A DNA stretch of 64,000 nucleotides, taken from Albidovulum sp. bin36 (GTDB lineage: Bacteria; Pseudomonadota; Alphaproteobacteria; Rhodobacterales; Rhodobacteraceae). The stretch is taken from NCBI GenBank assembly GCA_002238565.1, contig MPMP01000003.1, positions 1-64,000 of the forward strand, in the 5' to 3' direction. Positions 35,665-44,336 of this stretch are shown one piece after another. Position numbers and translations under genes: made by a program. The notes beneath the pieces are model-generated. The model did not search any database and was not told where the DNA came from. It saw only the letters and a program-made list of their open reading frames with translations. Each line of letters opens with the position of its first letter. The stretch's first letter is position 1.

Positions 35665-36512
35665 CTTCCGATTCCAAGCCGATCTCGCAATTCAATCTTC
35701 GCGCGGCGCTGGCGCTGGGCGCCGCATGCGTGGTTGTCGGCTTTTCGCTCTTTCCGCTGTATATCATGATTACAACGGCGCTTAAGGCGGAATCCGATAT
35801 CTTCTCCTGGCCTCCCACCTGGACCTTCTCGCCTACGCTTCAAGCATTCAAAAACGCCTTTTTGCTGTTCGGCGGGCAAAACGTTCTGGTTTTCCTGTTC
35901 AACAGCGTGCTTATAACCGCGGCGAGCACAGCCTTGGCCGTGGGCCTCGGGTCAATGGCGGCATACGCCCTCGCCCGGTTTCCGTTCCGCGGAAGCAAGC
36001 ATTTAGCATTCTTCATACTTTCGACTCGTTTCGCGCCGCCCGTGGCGTTCATTGTTCCGATTTATCTGATGTTCAGGTCGGTCGGCCTTATAGATACGCA
36101 TCTCGCGCTAATTCTATTTTATACCAGCATGAACCTTTCCTTCGTAATCTGGGTTCTTCGCGGGTTCTTCGCCGACATTCCAATAGAATTGGAGGAAGCC
36201 GCGCTTGTCGACGGCTATACTCGCTGGCAGGTTTTTCTGCGCGTCGCCCTCCCGCTGGTACGGCCCGGGCTTGTCGCCACCGCCATCCTGTCGGCTGTAT
36301 TCGCGTGGAACGAATTCCTGCTCGCCAATATCATTACGCAGCGCGACGCCGCGACGATTCCGGTCTATCTTTCCGGATTCTCCGCATCCATGGGAATCGC
36401 TTGGGGCGAATACATGGCGGTCGGATTTTTCGCCGTCGCGCCCATTATGATATTCACATTCTTTCTTCAGCGCCACCTAGTGCGCGGGTTGACCTTCGGC
36501 GCGGTCAGGTAG
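35661..36512 (+). CDS. CUT1 ABC permease, second subunit (MalG/UgpE-like)
   Basis: A membrane permease of 283 residues. The frame is open upstream inside the previous gene, but the ATG at 35661, overlapping the previous stop as ATGA, gives a typical MalG-like N-terminus followed by the first membrane helix. The EAA loop reads ELEEAALVDGYTRWQVFLR then VALPLVRPG. It is 12 bp from the first ATPase gene. Confidence 0.93.
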   Translation: MTSDSKPISQFNLRAALALGAACVVVGFSLFPLYIMITTALKAESDIFSWPPTWTFSPTLQAFKNAFLLFGGQNVLVFLFNSVLITAASTALAVGLGSMAAYALARFPFRGSKHLAFFILSTRFAPPVAFIVPIYLMFRSVGLIDTHLALILFYTSMNLSFVIWVLRGFFADIPIELEEAALVDGYTRWQVFLRVALPLVRPGLVATAILSAVFAWNEFLLANIITQRDAATIPVYLSGFSASMGIAWGEYMAVGFFAVAPIMIFTFFLQRHLVRGLTFGAVR

Positions 36513-36524
36513 GACGGAAATCGA

Positions 36525-37631
36525 ATGCCGCGAATTGAATTCGACAACGTTTCCAAACGCTACACTCCGACCACCCACGCGGTGAAGAATCTGACGTTCG
36601 CTATTGAAAACGGTTCGTTTCTTTGCGTTCTCGGACCATCGGGATGCGGCAAATCCTCCACTCTTCGCATGCTCGCCGGGCTTGAATCGATTACGGAAGG
36701 CGAAATTCGGGTCGACGGAAAGAGGTACAACGAACTCAAGGCGCAATCGCGCGATTTTGCGATGGTGTTCGAAAACTACGCGCTTTATCCGCATCTTGAC
36801 GTTTACGGCAATTTGGCGATGCCGCTTGCGACCCGGCGCCTGCCGCGCAGGGAAATCGCCCGGCGCGTCGGGGAAATCGCCGAAACGCTGCAAATCACCG
36901 AGCATCTGCGAAAAAGGCCTCGGCAGCTAAGCGGCGGCCAGCGACAGCGCGTGGGACTGGGTCGCGCGATCATTCGGGATACCCGCACATTTCTGATGGA
37001 TGAGCCGCTCGGCCACATGGAGGCGTACCTTAGGCAGCAGCTGCGCACGGAAATTCGACGCCTGCACGAAGAACTTGGCGCCACGACGTTCTATATTACC
37101 CACGATCAGGAAGAAGCCGCGGCGATATCCGACCAAATCGTTGTCATGTCGGACGGCCGCCTTCAGCAGGCGGGCGACTTGCTGACACTTCTCGACAACC
37201 CGGTCAATAAATTCGTCGCCGAATTTATCGGAAATTTGCCAATCTCGATCATTCCGGCCGCGGTCGCTTCGAATTTCGGCGTGCCGGAACTGATAGTCGG
37301 CGGCGCTCGCATGCCTTTGCCGGAGAATCGCGCCTCACTAATCGAAAGTTCGATTTCGTCCGGCGGAAGCAAGCTAGAAGTCGGCGTGCGCCCGGGAGAT
37401 ATCGAGCTTTTCGAGGACTCCGCGCCGAATCGCCTCCCGCTCAGCGTTACGGTTGTCGAGCCTTTGGGCGATTCAGCCGTCGTCGTAGCCGACGGTCCCG
37501 CGGGACGCCTAAGAGCCACCGTTCCGGCGGACACCGCGCCGCCGCCGGGAAAGTCGGTTCACGCCGAATTCGACCCGTCGCGACTATTGCTGTTCGACGA
37601 AGCCGGCATCAATATTTTTCGAACGGCCTGA
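36525..37631 (+). CDS. CUT1 ABC ATPase, first subunit (UgpC/MalK-like)
   Basis: An ATPase of 368 residues with an N-terminal ABC domain and a C-terminal regulatory OB/TOBE domain. Walker A GPSGCGKSST, signature LSGGQRQRVGLGRA and Walker B TFLMDEPLG are intact. The D-loop reads GHMEAYLR where MalK-type proteins have SNLDAKLR, so the usual Asp is Glu shifted within the loop. The second ATPase at 37636 keeps HLDARLR. Such asymmetric ATPase pairs form a heterodimer; glycerol-type (GlpST) transporters are the known example. That comparison is inference. Confidence 0.92.
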   Translation: MPRIEFDNVSKRYTPTTHAVKNLTFAIENGSFLCVLGPSGCGKSSTLRMLAGLESITEGEIRVDGKRYNELKAQSRDFAMVFENYALYPHLDVYGNLAMPLATRRLPRREIARRVGEIAETLQITEHLRKRPRQLSGGQRQRVGLGRAIIRDTRTFLMDEPLGHMEAYLRQQLRTEIRRLHEELGATTFYITHDQEEAAAISDQIVVMSDGRLQQAGDLLTLLDNPVNKFVAEFIGNLPISIIPAAVASNFGVPELIVGGARMPLPENRASLIESSISSGGSKLEVGVRPGDIELFEDSAPNRLPLSVTVVEPLGDSAVVVADGPAGRLRATVPADTAPPPGKSVHAEFDPSRLLLFDEAGINIFRTA

Positions 37632-37635
37632 CCCC

Positions 37636-38739
37636 ATGTCGGAAGTTCAATTTCGGGAAGTAACCAAGCGGTTCGGCGGAACCAGCGTGTTCGAGCGGAT
37701 TAGCCTGGAATGCCCCGAGCACCGGTATCTTTGCCTGCTCGGACCGTCCGGTTGCGGAAAAACCACTCTAATGAGGCTAGTAGCCGGGCTGGAGCAGCCC
37801 GACGAGGGCGATATCCTGATCGGCGGCCAGCGCGTGAACGATCTTCCGCCTTCGACCCGCAACGTTGGCATGGCATTCCAGAATTATGCGCTCTATCCAA
37901 TGCTGTCGGTTAGGGGCAACCTAGCCTTTCCGCTTCGAGCGCCGGTCCGCAAGAGAAGCTACTCCGAAGCAGATATCGATTCGCGGGTCGAAGAAATCGC
38001 TCATTTGCTTCGCATTGGATGGCTGCTCGATCGACCCGTCACGACTCTTTCGGGCGGACAGCAGCAACGCGTCGCTCTTGGACGCGCATTAATTCGCAAC
38101 CCGCCGGTTTTGCTTCTCGACGAACCGATAACTCATCTCGACGCGCGCCTTCGATATGAAATGCGCGCGGAGTTAAAGACGCTGCATGCCAATTTGCAGA
38201 CGACGACAATTCACGTAACGCACGATCAGCAGGAGGCTCTAGCCGTCGCCGACCTCATCGCCGTTATGAATGCCGGCAGAATCGAGCAGATCGGGCCGCC
38301 GGTCGAAGTCTACAGATATCCGAAAACCGCTTTCGTAGCGGGATTTGCCGGCGACCCGCCGATGAGCGTCGTAAGGATGCCATTGCGCGTCGGCGACAGC
38401 GGCCTCCAGATTGATTTCGGCGGGCGAGCGCTGCCTCTTCCCGAAAAGTTCGCTCGCTATTTCCCGGGCGAGCCGCCTAGCGCCTTGTTGATTGGAATTC
38501 GACCGTCGTCGGTTAGTCTAGTCGACGCGCAGGCGTCAAACGCAATCTCGGCCAAGGTTTACGCTCACGAGATGGTCGGAAGAGAGTTGCAATTGATGCT
38601 GTCGGTGGGCGACGGGCGCATTAGGTATCGCTCGCCGGAAATCCGCCGGTTCGCCGTAGGCGACATTGTTGCCTGCGATGTCAATCTCGAGCAAGCGCAT
38701 CTGTTCGATGCGGAGACCGGGGCGGTTATTGTCAATTAA
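37636..38739 (+). CDS. CUT1 ABC ATPase, second subunit
   Basis: An ATPase of 367 residues with Walker A GPSGCGKTTLM, signature LSGGQQQRVALGRA, Walker B LLLLDEPITHLDARLR and the HDQQEALAVADL switch. A TOBE-like regulatory domain occupies residues 240-367. It starts 4 bp after the first ATPase. It has the more canonical D-loop of the two, so if only one site is fully active in the heterodimer it is more likely this one. It is the last gene of the operon. Confidence 0.92.
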   Translation: MSEVQFREVTKRFGGTSVFERISLECPEHRYLCLLGPSGCGKTTLMRLVAGLEQPDEGDILIGGQRVNDLPPSTRNVGMAFQNYALYPMLSVRGNLAFPLRAPVRKRSYSEADIDSRVEEIAHLLRIGWLLDRPVTTLSGGQQQRVALGRALIRNPPVLLLDEPITHLDARLRYEMRAELKTLHANLQTTTIHVTHDQQEALAVADLIAVMNAGRIEQIGPPVEVYRYPKTAFVAGFAGDPPMSVVRMPLRVGDSGLQIDFGGRALPLPEKFARYFPGEPPSALLIGIRPSSVSLVDAQASNAISAKVYAHEMVGRELQLMLSVGDGRIRYRSPEIRRFAVGDIVACDVNLEQAHLFDAETGAVIVN

Positions 38740-38959
38740 GCTTCTGGACTCGAATCGATATCGCCGGCGCCTGAAGATCGGAGTTAACAAAGTATTTCGT
38801 TGAAGTTAGACCTATCCGCGAAACCGCTCGATGGAGATTGCCGTGTCGAAGCACGGGATGCAGCCGGAATCCCGCGTTAATTTCCGCTGGCAAGCAATGG
38901 GATTTCAAACGAACACCTCAGTAAAGTCGGCATGCGCAGGAATACACCGCGGCCAATAG

Positions 38960-39805
38960 CGCGCCATTCTTCGCGTCGCCGGGCGCGGCGGCCTCCTCGG
39001 CGGCGAGCAGGTCGCTCAGCGTTTGGCCCTTGATAACCACGGATCCGCCGAACGCCTATTCGATGAATCCCGACGCTATCGCGCCCGACAGAGCCTCCCG
39101 GGCTTCCTCGGGAATTCCGGCGGGAGCCAGGAACGGAAAGTATCCGTCCGCCGTGAAGTGAACCCCCAATTCGCTCATTGTCGGAGCATTCGGCGAAACG
39201 ATCAATTTTTCCGATAGCCCGGATGCTAGATTCACCATGTCGGCGGCAAGAACAGCGCCAGTCTTGGATGCCGGTGCCAATCCGATGTCGAGATCGCCGG
39301 CGTAAAGTCCGTCCATGACGCCCTTGCCGCCCTGCTTCATTACGATATTGAATTCGATTCCGCTCGCCTTTCCTAGCTTATAGGCCAAGTCGGCAAGCTT
39401 GGGACTCATCGCGCCAAATCGGATCTGCTCGCCCGCGCGAGCGGATTCGGCCATGTCATCGAAAGTCGACCAGCCCCTGGACGCAAGGGCGACGATTCCC
39501 ATCTGGAATCCGGCAGTGGCTGTAAGCGGCGTGAAATCGGACTGCTCGTAGCCGGCGCTTGTCGTCGCGACCATGTTATAGCCGAGGCTTTCCGTAACGA
39601 CGATTCCGATAGCTGTTCCGTCCGCCGGCTCATTCTTGAGCGCCGCAGCAAGAACCGAGCCGCCCCTGCCCGTCTTCTGATCCGGAATTATCTTCCAGCC
39701 GTGCCGCTCTTCAATCTCCTCCGCTATCAAGCGCGCTTGCGTGTCGGCGACTCCCCCGGCGCGGAAACCGATCAGCATCGTTATCGGGCCGTTGCGGATA
39801 GGGCG
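38960..39805 (-). pseudogene. Tripartite tricarboxylate (TctC/Bug) binding protein, broken
   Basis: From about 39805 downward the product matches TctC-type binding proteins: RPIRNGPITMLIGFRAGGVA, then DQKTGRGGSVLAAAL, YEQSDFTPLTATAG and MKQGGKGVMDGLYAGDLDIG. The signal peptide and start are missing; codons upstream of 39805 belong to unrelated sequence overlapping the MarR frame. At the C-terminus a TAG at 39056-39058 follows SGFIE, and the same frame continues as AFGGSVVIKGQTLSDLLAAE, typical of the family's end. No TctA or TctB membrane partner is present. Truncated and nonsense-mutated, it is dead. Confidence 0.7.
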
Positions 39806-40220
39806 GCCGAGGCCACCAAGCCGGAAACTTTTCGCTTTGCCGCGTTCTTCGGTTCTGAACAAGCAAGCCGACATTACGCTCGGCCAATGGCGGGTGCTGG
39901 TCATGATAGGCTCGGAAGGCGTGTCCACTTCGCGGGATCTCAACAAACGATCCGCCATGGACCCGGCGATCATTAGCCGCGCGCTTCGTTCGCTGGAAAA
40001 GTCCGGACTCGTGGAATTGCCCAGGTCCGTGTCTGACAGGCGAGTACTTCAGGTTCATCTAACTGCGTCCGGCTCCCGGCTTCACGAGCAGATGTTTTCG
40101 AAGATGAAAGCGCGGCAGAAAAGGCTCTTGAAATCCCTAGCGCCGGATGAAGCCACCGCGTTTATACGAATAACCGACAAGCTGGAGAGTGTGGCCAAAT
40201 CAGAGGACAACGAGAGCTAA
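39741..40220 (+). pseudogene. MarR-family regulator with lost N-terminus
   Basis: From about 39858 the frame reads NKQADITLGQWRVLVMIGSE, then the winged-helix core with DPAIISRALRSLEKSGLVEL, the wing RSVSDRRVLQVHLTASG and a C-terminal dimerisation helix. The first 35-40 codons overlap the opposite-strand TctC remnant and do not look like the usual first MarR helix. A deletion that removed the starts of two divergent genes would explain both. A shortened protein could still be made from an internal start, so complete loss of function is not certain. Confidence 0.6.
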
Positions 40221-40225
40221 CTTCG

Positions 40226-40560
40226 AACCCGCTTATCGTCATGTCCGACGAGCGCCAAGCCCGAGCGCTTGGGTGCGCCGGGCATCCATTCGTAAAAACG
40301 CCTAATCCGGATGCCTTGGCCGAGGTTGGCGTTCGTTTTACGAACGCTGAGACGCCCTCCCCTATCTGCGTGCCGGCGCGCATATTTCGCCACTGGCCAA
40401 TACGCGCATCAGAATCGCCTTTGGGACAACGCAATGCCCTGCGCCGGCCAGATTTCAGGATGGGGGCATGCGCTTCAGTCGGCGGGCGCGCCGGTCGAAT
40501 CGATCAACAAGCTTCATTACCGCGAGATAGGCGGTCCGTGGAGTATTCGGGCGATTCCGC
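40226..40560 (+). pseudogene. Sulfatase N-terminal fragment with a frameshift
   Basis: Frame 2 gives NPLIVMSDERQARALGCAGH, then HPFVKTPNPDALAEVGVRF and TPSPICVPAR, the type I sulfatase active-site region, where the first D pair binds metal and the Cys of CVPAR is the residue converted to formylglycine. Near 40385 the homology passes to frame 3, which reads AYFATGQYAHQNRLWDNAMP and then GHALQSAGAPVESINKLHYR. Similarity ends near 40560. Only about 110 of the usual 450-500 residues remain. Confidence 0.75.
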
Positions 40561-40564
40561 ACCC

Positions 40565-40846
40565 TTGAAGTCCGTGACATGGCTGGCGAGAAAGGCAAGC
40601 ATTTTAATGCATATGTGCGTCCAGCCATCCGAAGAAGCCCTTCGACCGGAATGGAAAACGGGGGCTTCGGGACATTTGGAGGTTGCCGAGACAGCTGCGG
40701 AGGCCGATGTCGAAACCGTAATCCTCACGCGCCTGCGCCGACATATGCATGCGCCGGATGTCAAAAAACGCATTCGCGGCGAAATGGCCGAGATTTACGA
40801 CGGACGCATCGTGATAGGAGAGGATATTCAGGTATTCGAACTGTGA
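40565..40846 (+). pseudogene. Metallo-beta-lactamase-fold hydrolase, C-terminal fragment
   Basis: In the frame that began as the sulfatase, the sequence after about 40565 reads LARKASILMHMCVQPS, then VAETAAEADVETVILTRLRR and EMAEIYDGRIVIGEDIQVFE. This matches the last 90 residues of MBL-fold hydrolases. The usual Ser-His-Thr metal-binding motif has become GASGHLEV, and the LTH strand reads LTR, so metal ligands are lost. The two fragments together form one misleading 201-codon chimeric frame. Confidence 0.6.
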
Positions 40847-41190
40847 ATTATTTATTCAGCGCGAGTCCTGCCTGCCGCCTGGCCGAAATCGTCTAATCGG
40901 CGACTTTGGAAAGCAGCGAATACTTTGTTCGATCTACCGGCGCTTTCCGGAGATTGGCAGGCGCCGCGAATCGATTGTCCAAGTCGGCCGAGGCGCGGCG
41001 CGCCGAGCTTCCTCAGGTCGAAACGCGGCGCTAAACATTGCGCGTTATCAACGGTGGCCGCCCTTCCTGCAACCCCGCTCCGTGCCTTCGATGCAACGCC
41101 GACGATAAATTGCCGCGGTCATGGCGCCGGCCGGTTGGCAATTTCGGCGAAGCAGTGCAAACTGCGTCGAAATCGCGAGGACATAGCCGA
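40847..41190. other. Gap before hflX
   Basis: No recognisable gene. The long open frame that runs into hflX from 41038 has no homology before base 41191. The hflX promoter should lie here. Confidence 0.4.
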
Positions 41191-42522
41191 TTGCAAATTC
41201 AAGTCGCAGTAATCCATCCCTCCTTCGTTAGTTCGAACCAATCCCGATCAGAAACCGACTCTTTGGACGAGGCCGTATCCTTGGCGCAGGCCCTGGATTT
41301 CGAAGTCGTTTTCAAGGAGATCGTACGGATTCGCGCTACGCACGGAGCAACCTTTTTCGGGTCGGGCCGGTGCGAGAGCCTAATGCGCGACATCGCCGAG
41401 AGCGAAGCGGAGACTGTCGTTATCGACGGTACCATCACGCCCGTTCAGCAACGGAATCTAGAACGGCTCTGGAATGTCAAGATTCTTGACAGGACCGGCC
41501 TGATTCTGGAAATTTTCGCGAGCCGGGCGAGAACAAGCGAAGGCGTCCTCCAGGTTGAGCTGGCGCAGCTCAACTATCAGAAGTCCCGGCTCGTTCGACG
41601 ATGGACCCATTTGGAACGGCAGCGCGGCGCGCTCGGCTTCGTGGGCGGCGCGGGCGAAACCCAGATCGAGGCGGACCGGCGGGCGATCGACGAGCAAATT
41701 CTAAGAATCAAGAAAAAGCTCGACACCGTCGTGCGGACCCGGGGACTTCATCGCGAAGCCCGGAAAGCCGTGCCCTACCCGATCGTGGCGCTTGTCGGCT
41801 ACACCAATGCAGGCAAGTCGACTTTGTTCAACCGCTTGACAGGCGCCGGCGTTCAGGCGACCGACCTGCTGTTCGCGACCCTCGACCCCACCATGCGGGC
41901 CGTGCGGCTGCCGTCGGGGCGCCAAGCGGTTTTTTCGGATACCGTCGGCTTTATATCCGACCTGCCGCATCAGCTCGTCGCCGCATTCCGGGCGACGCTT
42001 GAAGAAGTCGTCAATGCCGATCTAGTTCTGCATGTCAGGGATACGTCGCACCCCAATGCCGATCATCATGCGGAAAGCGTCGCCGACATTCTGGATAAAC
42101 TGAACGTAGGCGCATCCGAGTCCCAGACTCTCGTTCAGGTCTGGAACAAGATCGACTTGCTTTCGGACCGCGAGCGAGATGAATTGCCGACAATCCCGGG
42201 CGGGAACGGCGCAATTTTTCCGGTGTCGGCCAAGTCGGGCGAAGGCGTCCGGGCATTGCTTGGGCATATCGACGGGCAGCTGCGCAGGAACGACCGCGTG
42301 GAAACTTTGAATCTGTCGTATTCCGACGGTCGAAAGCGAGCCTGGCTATTCGACGAGAATGTCGTCCAAAGCGAGTCGCATTGCGAATCGGGCTACGAAC
42401 TGAATGTGTGCTGGTCGCGGGCGCAGTCGAAGCGATTCAGGCACCTATTCCCCGAAGACGACAAGAAAGCGGACGACCCGGAAATTGCTATTCCGTCGGC
42501 GAATTCGCAGCTAGCCTCCTGA
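41191..42522 (+). CDS. hflX: Ribosome-associated GTPase HflX
   Basis: An HflX-family GTPase of 443 residues that splits stalled ribosomes. The N-terminal HflX domain (GSGRCESL, then LERQRGALGFVGGAGETQIE, a glycine-rich linker) is followed by the G domain: G1 GYTNAGKST, G3 DTVGFISDLP, G4 NKID. I use the TTG at 41191 because a GAGGA site lies nine bases upstream and similarity begins there; the frame is open further up but without homology. Unlike in E. coli, hfq is not upstream. Confidence 0.93.
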   Translation: MQIQVAVIHPSFVSSNQSRSETDSLDEAVSLAQALDFEVVFKEIVRIRATHGATFFGSGRCESLMRDIAESEAETVVIDGTITPVQQRNLERLWNVKILDRTGLILEIFASRARTSEGVLQVELAQLNYQKSRLVRRWTHLERQRGALGFVGGAGETQIEADRRAIDEQILRIKKKLDTVVRTRGLHREARKAVPYPIVALVGYTNAGKSTLFNRLTGAGVQATDLLFATLDPTMRAVRLPSGRQAVFSDTVGFISDLPHQLVAAFRATLEEVVNADLVLHVRDTSHPNADHHAESVADILDKLNVGASESQTLVQVWNKIDLLSDRERDELPTIPGGNGAIFPVSAKSGEGVRALLGHIDGQLRRNDRVETLNLSYSDGRKRAWLFDENVVQSESHCESGYELNVCWSRAQSKRFRHLFPEDDKKADDPEIAIPSANSQLAS

Positions 42523-42618
42523 AATCATTCGCTCGCCGAATACCGAATACCCGAATCCGGCCAAGCCGACTCGAGGCTCCGCCTTCCGAGATTATATAAC
42601 CTCGCCGCGCTGCGCGCG

Positions 42619-44145
42619 CTAAAGCAATATATTGAATTCCTCGCGTATTCGCCGGTCGTTCTCCTTGCGCAGGAACTTCGGATGATGGCACGACAAGATG
42701 TTCCGGGCTTTCTCCCTGGCGGCTTGAATTATTTCGGGCGCGCCCTTTTCGCCCCATATGTCTGGTGTTTCTCGGTCCGCGAGCTCGGGATAGACGTAGT
42801 CGCGCTGCATCGACCGCATCGTCTGGCCGGCGCCGAGAAAGTGGCCATCGCCGAGAACCGCGCTGCAGATGTCGTCGTATCCGAGAGTATCGCTGTCGAC
42901 TTCTATACCTCTGATCGCCCGATAGACTCCGGACAGCATTTCATTGTCCAGCACGAATGCCTCGAAGGAAGCGCCTAGGAGCGCGGACGACATGCCGCTG
43001 CTCTCGTAAACCACGTTGCCGCCGGCAAGGCCCGCCGCCAGCGCCGCAATGCCTTTTTCCGCGCCCATTTGGTAGTCGACCGCTTTGGAGTCGGACATTG
43101 AGCTAGCGATGCCCGACGGAAGTCCCAGCCAGTTCGACAATTGCGCGCTCGCCGCATTCATGACGGCGGTTTCGGCGCCTCCCCCCGTGAAGGCTCCGCT
43201 GCGCAAATCGATAACGAACGGCCAATTGGAAAAAATCATCGGGTAGCCCGGCCGGATGCAATTGATCATAAGCAGCGATGCCAGCGTTTCGGCCAAAGAC
43301 GCCGCCAGAAAGCTTGCCGGCGTCGCCGGGCCCGTTGCGCCGGACTGCGCGCCGGTAATGCAGTTGACGGGAAATTCGCGCCGAATGCACTCGGAAGCGA
43401 CATCGACCGCGTCCTCGCCGTAGCGGAACGGCGAAATGATCGGGCTAATGTGAGCGACGCACCAGGGATGCCGCTTGAACCTGCCTTCGCCGCCCTCGGC
43501 CATGTCGAAAAGGCGAATCACCGGCGCAACATGCTCGGCGAGGGTGAAAGACGTCGCAATTGGCTTCGTAGTGCCTCGAACAAGCGCATACGCCGTGTTC
43601 ACATCGAGATCGTAGATGTCGGGGATATCGGTAGCGATGCAGCATCTGGTAAACCATGAGATATTTTCGAGGCGATCCTAGAGACGCGTAAAATCGTAAA
43701 GATCCTTCAGAGTCGACGGGCGGTAGAGCCCCGTATCCATGTCAAGCGTCCGAACAGCGGCGCCGCCGGTTCCGAAAAACACCCTTTCGCCGCCAATTTC
43801 GATGCTCCTGTTCGGATCCCGCCCGTGCAGCGCGATTTTCTTCGGCGCTTCCGCGATTATGTCTTCTACCAGGGAAGCGGGAAAGCGAACGCGGTCGCGC
43901 TCGTCGAGGAAGGCGCCTCGAGACAGGCATGCGTCGGCTAGTTTCCTAGGGCATTCGCCCATACCGAGCTCTTCCAGCAATCGAATCGCCGTATCGTAGA
44001 TCGCGCGAATTCCGGAATCGGTCAGGGGCCTGTAGCTGCCGCCCCTTTGACCTGGCGGAGCGGGATTGAATTCAGCTGATCCAGAGGTGCGTTTGGCGAT
44101 TCGCGCCGCGCGTCCGCCGCTTCTTGCCGAAGTCCGATTTTTCAA
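42619..44145 (-). pseudogene. Trimethylamine-methyltransferase (MttB) family gene with an in-frame amber codon
   Basis: Two segments in the same frame (44145-43681 and 43677-42619) make one protein of about 508 codons, the usual MttB-family length. Codon 156 is TAG (43678-43680), between LYDFTRL and DRLENISWFTR. No other defect is visible. True MttB enzymes encode pyrrolysine by TAG, but at about residue 334; the corresponding region here (IASSMSDSKAVDYQMG, near residue 350) has no TAG. The family without pyrrolysine includes glycine betaine methyltransferases. TAG is a common ordinary stop in this window, so a nonsense mutation is the simplest reading. It is divergent from a dimethylglycine-dehydrogenase-like gene. 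Confidence 0.8.
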
Positions 44146-44161
44146 CGTAGTTTTCCGGCCA

Positions 44162-44188
44162 ATCGATTCGCCATCCTATCGATTCGCC
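44162..44188 (+). repeat. Direct repeat ATCGATTCGCC in the divergent promoter region
   Basis: ATCGATTCGCC stands at 44162-44172 and 44178-44188, a 16-base period, with a third partial copy (ACTCGATTTTCGG) at about 44193. The repeats lie in the region between the MttB-family start (44145) and the flavoenzyme start (44337). They may be a regulator site controlling both genes. Confidence 0.45.
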
Positions 44189-44336
44189 TATAGACTCGAT
44201 TTTCGGTTTGCCCAATCGAATTTTTCGAAATCAGCTCTTGCGCCCTCGCCTTCATGCGGCGGTTATTGACGACTGGCGGCTACGCGAGGCAAAGGGCGGC
44301 GAATTCGGCTTTGGCCCGGCTTGCGGGAGCAGCGAT

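Noticed and set aside
42619-44145. Pyrrolysine-containing MttB as a firm annotation
   Set aside because: The TAG is about 180 codons upstream of the known pyrrolysine site and TAG is a common normal stop in this window.
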